From Mycogone perniciosa (lineage: Eukaryota > Ascomycota > Sordariomycetes > Hypocreales > Hypocreaceae): DNA of 64,000 bases. The stretch lies in contig JAOALB010000001.1 in the NCBI GenBank assembly GCA_025331125.1, positions 1,178,001-1,242,000 on the forward strand, in the 5' to 3' direction. Position numbers and translations under genes: made by a program. The stretch's first letter is position 1. The number at the start of each line of letters is the position of its first letter. Below the pieces are notes generated by a model that was given only the letters and a program-made list of their open reading frames with translations, searched no databases and was not told the origin of the DNA. Positions 57,301 to 64,000 of the stretch are shown in pieces.

Positions 57301-57925
57301 GGGATTTCAGAAAAGCTAGCTGCGAGGCTCCAGTCACGTCGAGGTGAACGCTATGACGGATCGGCTTCTCGATGGTCTTGCGCGGGGTCGAACGAGATAT
57401 GACAGTGCTGTTTTCCTGGCCGATGAATCTCGCTCCAGGCGATGACAACGGTGACGGCTGCGCAGCGGCTGAATTACCAGCGTCGGGGGTAGCGCTCAAG
57501 GCTCGTTTCAGAGGACTCTTGGGCGATGCTCGGGCTCGGGTGAGGCGTGACGGAGTTGATGTTTTGGCGGACTTTGCTGATCGAAGCGATAGCTTGACAC
57601 TTGGTCGGAGTGGTGTGTGACCAGGTGACAAGTGCGGGGCGCTACCAAGTGAGGACGAAGTCACAGCTGGCGGCGCGGACTGAGGATTTGATGACAGCAG
57701 GCGTTGTTGCACTGGTGTTGAGCCGAATCGTCGGCACGGAGACTGTGGTGAACCTTGCCGTGAGCTGTCTGAGCTCTGTGAGCCCGTCCGAGCGAGGAAC
57801 TTTGAAGGAGATCTGGAGATGGAGCGTCGAAGATTGCGCACAGCGGCTGCCGTCACGTCCATATGATGGACATGCGTTGGTGAGGGCAATGCAAGGGTGC
57901 CTCCGCCGCTGTTGGAGAAAGACAT
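54380..57925 (-). CDS. ankA: WEE1-type mitotic inhibitor protein kinase
   Basis: The kinase that places an inhibitory phosphate on the tyrosine of CDK1 and holds cells before mitosis; nuclear. Exons 57925-55130 and 55078-54380 give 1164 residues, a usual size for mould WEE1 (called ankA in A. nidulans). The first 800 residues are a low-complexity Ser/Pro-rich regulatory region with many S/T-P sites. The C-terminal kinase shows GKGEFSTVY (806), the lysine in VFAVKK (849), HLDMKPANIL (944-953), DFG (964-966) and the WEE1-specific EGDREYMAPE. WEE1 kinases carry H-L-D-x-K-P instead of H-R-D, as here. The insert between lobes and the TPSSEVQRD loop are typical. The start at 57925 precedes the conserved MSFSNSGG; the open frame extends further to 58159 but this looks like leader. 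Gene intact. Confidence 0.93.
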
Positions 57926-60900
57926 TATTGTGTTTTGGAATGCAGCGAAGTGCAAAGCGATGCTCGAGTATCGAAGGGTGTCGTGGTCTAGGGGACCTGG
58001 TGAGGAATGACAACGGAAAAATTGAGACGGCGAAGTCCGATTAGTATTTTGAAGGGTATAGTATATAGTAGGCGGTGCGAAGAAGATGTGTCGTTCTGTT
58101 TCACTAATATCGCAGGGGAAATGAGTGCATCGGACCAAAAAGACGTAGAGCAGGGCCAAATTCGTCGCTCTTGCAATTCCATAGAAATTCGAAGTGAAGA
58201 GAAGTGAGGCGATGTGTTGTTGTTGCGCTGATGGGATGCGACGTAAGGCGCAACGGAGAGGAGGTGGCGGGCTTCTATGCCTGATTCAACGAGAGACTGT
58301 GTGTGCGGATGCCCAACGAAGCGGGTCGGGGAAGTGCTTAGACTCAGCAGACGAGCGCCAAACAAGAGAAAGAGTCCGTCTCGACACAGGGCACACTATA
58401 GTAACATGCTTGGATCGGCAGCAAGCAGGCGGGGCGGGATGATGAGAAGGCCCAATCGTGCGAGGCCAGCAGGCGAACAGCCAGTCGACAGCGCAGGACA
58501 AGAAAAAGGTGGATGTGCCAGATGTGGCAGTCACAACATGGCGCTCCCTGACAGGAAGATGAGAAAAAAAGTCGCTCACGGTGCGCTGGCGTGCTGGGTG
58601 CTGTCGGAATTTGCGTATGTGCGCGAGGAACGCAGGCCCCTTTCTTACTCCTGATGCCGCTCTATCACCAACTACTACGTCGTCCTTCGTCCTTCGTCCC
58701 CTCGTCTCGTTCCGAAATCGATAAGGCAGGCTCAGCGCATGCTAGATGGCGTGAGCTTGTGCAGTCCGGCTGTTGTTGTTGTTTGAGATTAGTCTGCGAT
58801 GCTGTGTTGACTCAATTCGAGACAGCCGAGTGGTAAAACAGGAATCCGCAGGGAGAGCCAGCGCAGACTGAGGCGGAAAAAAGGTGTCAAACAAGACTGC
58901 TCTGGATGGTATGCAAAGGTGCTGTAATGGAGGGATGGACAAAAACGTGCGAGGAATTAGACCAGGACCCAGAAAGAGTGCGAGACCAAGAAAACGCAGC
59001 CGTTCGGTTCGATAAGAGTTTAGTGCGTGCGGGAGCACAGCGCAAAAAGGCGCGACTGGTGGGTGACGCATTGTTTACAATCTTACCATATCGGGTTTAG
59101 CTTGACGCGCGGGACGCGTTCGCTGTGGGTCTCCCAGCCCAGTACGGAGGTACATGTGCCTGATGTACTCCAGTACCTTCAAGGTTGAAGGGCCCCTGTT
59201 CCAGGCATGACCTCGTTTTTTTTCTTCTGTTATTGCTTGTGACGGGTGACAGGATTAGAACTATCACGAGGGACAAGACATTACATTTCTCAATGGTTCC
59301 ATCTGCCCAGCCCCTCATACAAGTCAACCACCACGAGGCCAGCAAGGCTGGCTGGCAGCTTTGCCACAACTCATCCAGAAACGCCATGCACACTTTTAGG
59401 AAGTACTCTAGCCAAAAAAGGGGGTATGGGGATATGTCCGTTGCCGTAAACGTAAGTAAACAAGCGCGGTGCATATGCATCTACTCCAGAATTGTCCTGC
59501 ATCTCTCCTACAATGCCTGCTCCATTGGCTATCGGGGCTGTTGGCTTCAGGCAGCCTGGGGTCTTGAAACTTCGCAGCAAGGCTCAACAAGACCCAGAAA
59601 AGAGGGGATATCTCAGACAGTTCTCTGCGACATGGCCGGTCCCGCCGGCACGGCCTTCTATGTAAGGGAGCCAGGGTTAGCTTTTGTTTGGAACGGGTCC
59701 ATATGGCTGGGCTCCGGCGTGGCGGACAACAGAGCGCCGCTTCATCCAGCACTATGGCCTGACAGGCTCTTCCAGCTGTTGCTGGAACCATCGTCGATCA
59801 AGACATGGTGGCGAGAGATGGCTGGAACCACATTTCTTTGCTTTTTACAACCCGCTGCCGGGCTTGCTCTTGTCCCCGGACGTAGGGTCACAAAAGTGGA
59901 ACAGGCATCTGTGTTGTGTTGGCAGCGGGAACATGAATGAATGGCCAATGTCTTCCCGGCTGCCAGCCCACCCAGCCATCATTAACACACAAACCGGCAT
60001 TTTTGCGCCGCTGAAGGTGTGTGAGGTTGAAAACAACAGCCCCTCTTGTTTCGCAACTTCAACCTCCCCTCCTCGGCCTGTGAGTCTGATGCCAAGATGA
60101 GAAGACATGGCGCCAACATTGCAATGCGCGGCTTGTTGATCAAAACAAACAACATTGTACGAGTACGGAGTACTGCTACTTTGTACGGAGTAGTTCATAC
60201 CATTCCATTACTATCCATAGTGTCCTCCGCACGAAGTAGTAGTATTCCCCCTATTTCATCCCCCACCATGAGATGGGGCGACGCTGTTGACATTTATTTG
60301 GCTTTCATTATTTAATACGATTATCCGCCCGCTTCAAACGAATGCATCTGTGAATAACCGTCTCCTTTTTCTTGGTCTCATTTCGCTTCCTGGGTAATAG
60401 TCCGGGGTCGGGCCCCCGCTGTCCATGCGCTTCCGCTCCAGCTCGTCCCAACAGCTCGTCTTTGGGTCCCGTTGCAATTTTATCTGGCCTTGAAGGTCTT
60501 AAAGGCAGATTATCATGGTTATCGCCAATTTCTTGTTGGTGAGGCTTTCATTCCGCATCTGAGATTGATCGCTTTCATGCATTATCCTCGTGGCCTTGAA
60601 CCAGGGGCCCCTCGTAGTTCAGTCATTCTCGAGATTTCTTGCACACAAAACATCCATCATTTCCTGCGTTCTAGTAATATTATGTACATGCACGCATACA
60701 TACGCACCTCATCGAGTCCATCCATCCGCATCCACCCCCTCTCTTTCCCCCCCAAAAATATCCTTGTGGAGTCCGATGCCTCTCCAAACGAGTCGGAACG
60801 ACTCATGTGATGCCCGCTTCGGAGGCTTCACTGCAGTCCGGCCTCGTTGTGGAAACTCGACCAGCAACCGCGTCCTTGACCGCCACCATCGTTGCATATT

Positions 60901-61732
60901 TTATGGGACGCATGCTGCAGCTAGCAAAAGAATGCACAGGATAAGACACACCGCATCTTACGAAATCGGAGCAAGGAGGCGGGGGAGTTATGCCCGCTGA
61001 GCCGTGGTCACAATATGGCACAGTGGCTGAAGAAGCATCCATGGATGAGCTGACCTTCTCCTATGTGCGCAATGACCCTTAATATGTGATTGTGTGTGAT
61101 GACCTGGTTCCCCTGACTGCTCTGTGCTCAGCCATGAAGTTGGTTGTGAAATCCACAGTTTACCGTATCGGGAAGTCGTCCGGGGGCACGGCGCGGAGTA
61201 CGTACCCCCACTAGGTACATGGCGGCTCACCGAAATCCCACATATGCAGCAAACTTGAAGCTGCCTACCCTAGAATGAAGAAATTTCTAAACCTGGAATG
61301 CCATTGTATATTTCAATATGGTATGCTTAGAATTCCTTACCATCAAATACTGTAAAATGAAAAACTATTTTGACTTCATAGTCCGTACGTATGTCTGTAT
61401 GTTTTACTGTCTGGATTTTTGTGGATTTCTGAGAGCATGCCGGAAGATATTATTAGACTTGAGCCGAATTGTACGGGGTGCTATTATCGTATTTGCGTAT
61501 ACTCGTATTATGAAGTACCTAGGTACCTATCATTCAAAACACAAGTGAACATGGGACACCATTCGTGCATCCACCTCCACACGGTTTGCTGCAAGCCCTA
61601 ATATCTATGACGGTATTTTGTCACCACAGTCAATCTAATATTTACGAGTACAGCCCCAAAATGCATGCAGTGTGATTATTTTTACACGCTAATACATGCT
61701 ACTAAATATGCATCAGCATGGATCTCATGAGA
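57926..61732. other. Long intergenic region upstream of the kinase
   Basis: 3.8 kb with no convincing gene, forming the promoter and probably a long leader of the kinase. A 251-residue open frame at 59185-59940 (+) has no recognisable family, signal or intron pattern. CT-rich tracts near 58665-58715, a CGTCCTT repeat and two TACGGAGTA copies (60164 and 60184) are present. Confidence 0.4.
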
Positions 61733-62934
61733 TCAGTACAGCTCCATCTTCTCCAGATGGATCAGACCATTCGGCGGCTAACTCTCACATCAGCATCGCT
61801 GCCCTCACATCGTGCACAGGTGGTGTCCACTTACTGGGATAAACTGACGTAGCTTGACGCCCGCTTGCCTGAACACATCGGCCGTCTCGTTGTCCATGCT
61901 GTATCCGTGGGCGTAAACAACCTCCCGGATGCCAACCTGGCAAATCTTGATGCTGCATGTCAAACAGGGACACGTGTCGCAGTACAACACAGAGCCCTCC
62001 CGAATGCGCTCTCTCCCCGCTTCCAGAAGGGCATTCTCCTCGGCGTGTATGCAAAGACATGTTGCCAGCCCGACCCCAGAGCTGCTCCCCTCATTGCATC
62101 GCGGACAGCCCCCCTCGGCGCAGTTGCGCAAACCGCGGGGTGTGCCATTGTACCCTGTACTGATGACTCGGCGTTCCTTGCCTACTAGAACGCACCCAAC
62201 CCGGCGCTTCATGCAGTTCGACCGCTGTGCCGCCAGTGATGCCAGGGCCATGAAATATGTGTCCCAGCTTGGCCGCAAGCGATCAGGGTTGGGGATGTCA
62301 AGCTTCCCCAGGGTCGCATAGAGATGGGCCAGCGAGGAAGACGTGTTCAAAAGTCTCACTGTGGCTCGGGAAATGAGCGGCTGGAGACCAACGCTTGGGT
62401 CGTACAGGTTCTGGTCATTCTGTGTCACAAATTCCTCAAGGCTGATGCTCAAGTCCGCTGGTTGTTTGGAACGTTGCTGAAACCGGCGCCAACGGATAGT
62501 CAGTGGAGCATCTATGGAGATGAGGAGGAAGAAAGGCCTCCGAATAAAGACATCGAGAGCGGCCTCTGTTGGGATGTCCGTTGTGACAAAGCGGTTGCGC
62601 CAGCGCTGAGTCACAAAGTCCAACAGTTCCTCAGGCGTGGTAAAGACATGAGGCCCTCCTGTTTGAGGTTGTAAAGCCAAGGATGTCTCTGAGGCAGACT
62701 TGTGGGCGTTAGAGGTGGTGAGGGCGCTTGCGTTGCCGCCGTCAGAGAACGGAGACACGCCATCTGCATCTGCCACCTCATGATTTGGTCTCAGATAGAG
62801 GTGTTTGAAGCCGTGATGCTCGACCAGATACTGCGCCACGGTCTTCTTGCCAGAGCAAATGCCTGTGCCATTCGGTCAGTAACGCCATGTTTAGTGTGCC
62901 CAGATGACGTACTGCCGCATATTCCGACGAGCAT
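61733..62934 (-). CDS. Deoxycytidylate (dCMP) deaminase
   Basis: A zinc enzyme converting dCMP to dUMP, feeding thymidylate synthesis; DCD1 role in yeast. Exons 62934-62913 (22 nt), 62862-61835 and 61777-61733 total 1095 nt, giving 364 residues. The N-terminal P-loop GICGSICSGKKT spans the first intron and heads a nucleotide-kinase-like domain (AQYLVEHHGF) found in fungal DCD1 proteins. The deaminase domain carries HAEENALLEAG (zinc ligand H280, catalytic E282) and CPCLTC (C307 and C310), with YNGTPRG for substrate binding. The last exon restores the usual tail NGLIHLEKMEL; reading through the GTAAGT donor instead ends the protein early. The gene is intact. Core metabolism, together with the tRNA and kinase. 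Confidence 0.93.
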
Positions 62935-63719
62935 ATCGAATAGTCGTGCTTCGTACGAGTAACTCTCAAACGAGCCGTGCTTTTTAATTGCTTCAAACCC
63001 AATAGCGGGGGTTAGGTGACAAGGCTCGAGAGATTTCCTCCACACGAATTTCGGATCGCGTTTAATATCAAGTAGTAGTCGCGTTCTGAGGTGGGGGCGT
63101 CAGCTTGTGGTTCTGCTTGTCACCCGTTCATTAACAACGCATAAAAGAAGTGCAGGCCGAAGACCGTTTCTTGCAGATGGCAGTCATGGGCAAATTTCTC
63201 CACTTCATCTAGATTTGAGGCGCCTAAATCTAAAAGCCTGCCGCCGTCACCGCCTTCATCAACCTCATGCAGGACATGGTACTCCGTATGGTATGCAAGA
63301 TAGTAGTATGTGAGATCAATATATAGCAAGGTGCGCTAGCTAATAGCAACCTAATGCCTCGGATCGACGCGTGTTATTCTACGAGGACGGGCTAATAAAC
63401 GCAAGGCCGTTGTGGAATTCTCTTTTCGGAGATCTGTCGGAAACAGAAATCTATAAACACATGCATTTATTTTATCTGAAACCACAAATACGAGTAAAGA
63501 GGTGTCTCTCGGTACTGTCCATACTGAAGACATCGTAAAATAAGTAATTAACCAGGACGAGCATAAAATATTGGGATGAGACACTGTAATTTAAGGAAAG
63601 CCCACGAGACAGACTACCCTGGATTGCAAAAAGATGAAACAAAAACCACGAATATCTATCTGCAAATCATAGAGATACTGATTTGCAGGGTGTGGGAACG
63701 ACGCAAAAAGAAAGTAAGC
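62935..63719. other. Intergenic region, no gene recognised
   Basis: 5' flank of the dCMP deaminase and 3' flank of the tRNA. TACTCCGTA at 63280-63288 and TACGAGTA at 62954 and 63489. Nothing else assigned. Confidence 0.4.
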
Positions 63720-63806
63720 TCCGATACTGGGAATCGAACCCAGGGCTGCTCGGATCTTCAACCGGAAGTTGAGAGCGAGCGATGTTAGCCACTACACCAT
63801 ATCGGA
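63720..63806 (-). tRNA. tRNA-Glu (CTC), with intron
   Basis: The minus strand begins TCCGATA and ends TATCGGA, a 7-bp acceptor stem. The D arm is GTGTAGTGGCTAACAT. The anticodon stem GCTCG pairs with CGAGC around the loop CTCTCAA/C, anticodon CTC. A short intron of about 16 nt sits at the canonical position after base 37. The T arm is CTGGG-TTCGATT-CCCAG. Total 87 nt. Confidence 0.93.
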
Positions 63807-64000
63807 TGTTCCTGTTCATGATACGTTGAGTCGCATTCCTCTTGATATGCAGATTGCGGATATGCAATAGAAGTATTGGTCTCATGGGATATTTGAATGC
63901 CGCAGGACGTTGTTATGATGTGATTCATTTCCGGCACATTTACGATGGTTCTAGAATCCTGACTCAAGCATGCTGTTCCGTGTAATCAAACAAGTACCCA

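Noticed and set aside
59185..59940. 251-residue open frame on the + strand
   Set aside because: Long for chance, but composition is irregular, no domain or signal is recognisable, and it lies in the kinase upstream region; without homology it is not called a gene.
1..64000. CRISPR arrays, bacterial operons or prophage
   Set aside because: No regularly spaced repeats; spliced genes throughout show a eukaryotic nuclear genome.

Overview
This window is from the nuclear genome of a filamentous ascomycete, most probably a Eurotiales mould (Aspergillus/Penicillium type). The evidence is the many 50-75 nt introns with GTPuNGT donors and CTAAC/CTGAC branch points, a WEE1/ankA-type kinase, fungal NACHT proteins, a Zn2Cys6 regulator, and a 9-mer, TACGGAGTA/TACTCCGTA, that recurs about 15 times and only between genes. 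Species placement is inference. Multi-exon gene models were assembled by hand from reading frames and splice signals, and most close exactly in frame.

Layout. Left edge: first exon of the mitochondrial complex I 24 kDa subunit (-). 1.0-3.8 kb: oligopeptide (OPT) transporter (-) whose last splice acceptor looks mutated. 5.6-7.3 kb: dihydroorotase of pyrimidine synthesis (+), ten exons, one GC-AG intron. 8.9-10.7 kb: cytochrome P450 (+). 11.0-13.5 kb: decayed NACHT/STAND protein (-). 14.2-16.1 kb: flavin monooxygenase (-) with no visible start codon. 17.4-17.9 kb: small secreted protein (-). 19.3-20.8 kb: secreted GH43 glycosidase (-). 21.2-24.3 kb: decayed NACHT-WD40 protein (+). 24.7-25.4 kb: unidentified broken gene.

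26-48 kb holds redox and biosynthetic genes: an SDR with a one-base frameshift, a Zn2Cys6 regulator with one in-frame nonsense codon, an intact MDR/quinone oxidoreductase, a bicovalent BBE-type flavin oxidase, a UbiA-superfamily membrane enzyme, a GMC oxidoreductase, a second P450 and a second, intact SDR. A small integral-membrane terpene cyclase/prenyltransferase followed by oxidases, a P450 and an SDR looks like an uncharacterised terpenoid or meroterpenoid cluster. This is the main candidate for something new here. The only regulator in the block is broken, so the cluster may be silent in this strain.

48.8-53.3 kb: a PTH11/SAT4-type rhodopsin-fold membrane protein, an ankyrin protein whose start codon appears to be split by an intron, and a DAO-family flavin oxidase. 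54.4-63.8 kb is conserved core genome: WEE1-type kinase, deoxycytidylate deaminase with an N-terminal P-loop domain, and an intron-containing tRNA-Glu(CTC).

Overall, housekeeping genes (complex I, dihydroorotase, WEE1, dCMP deaminase, tRNA) bracket about 45 kb of accessory DNA rich in oxidoreductases and gene relics.
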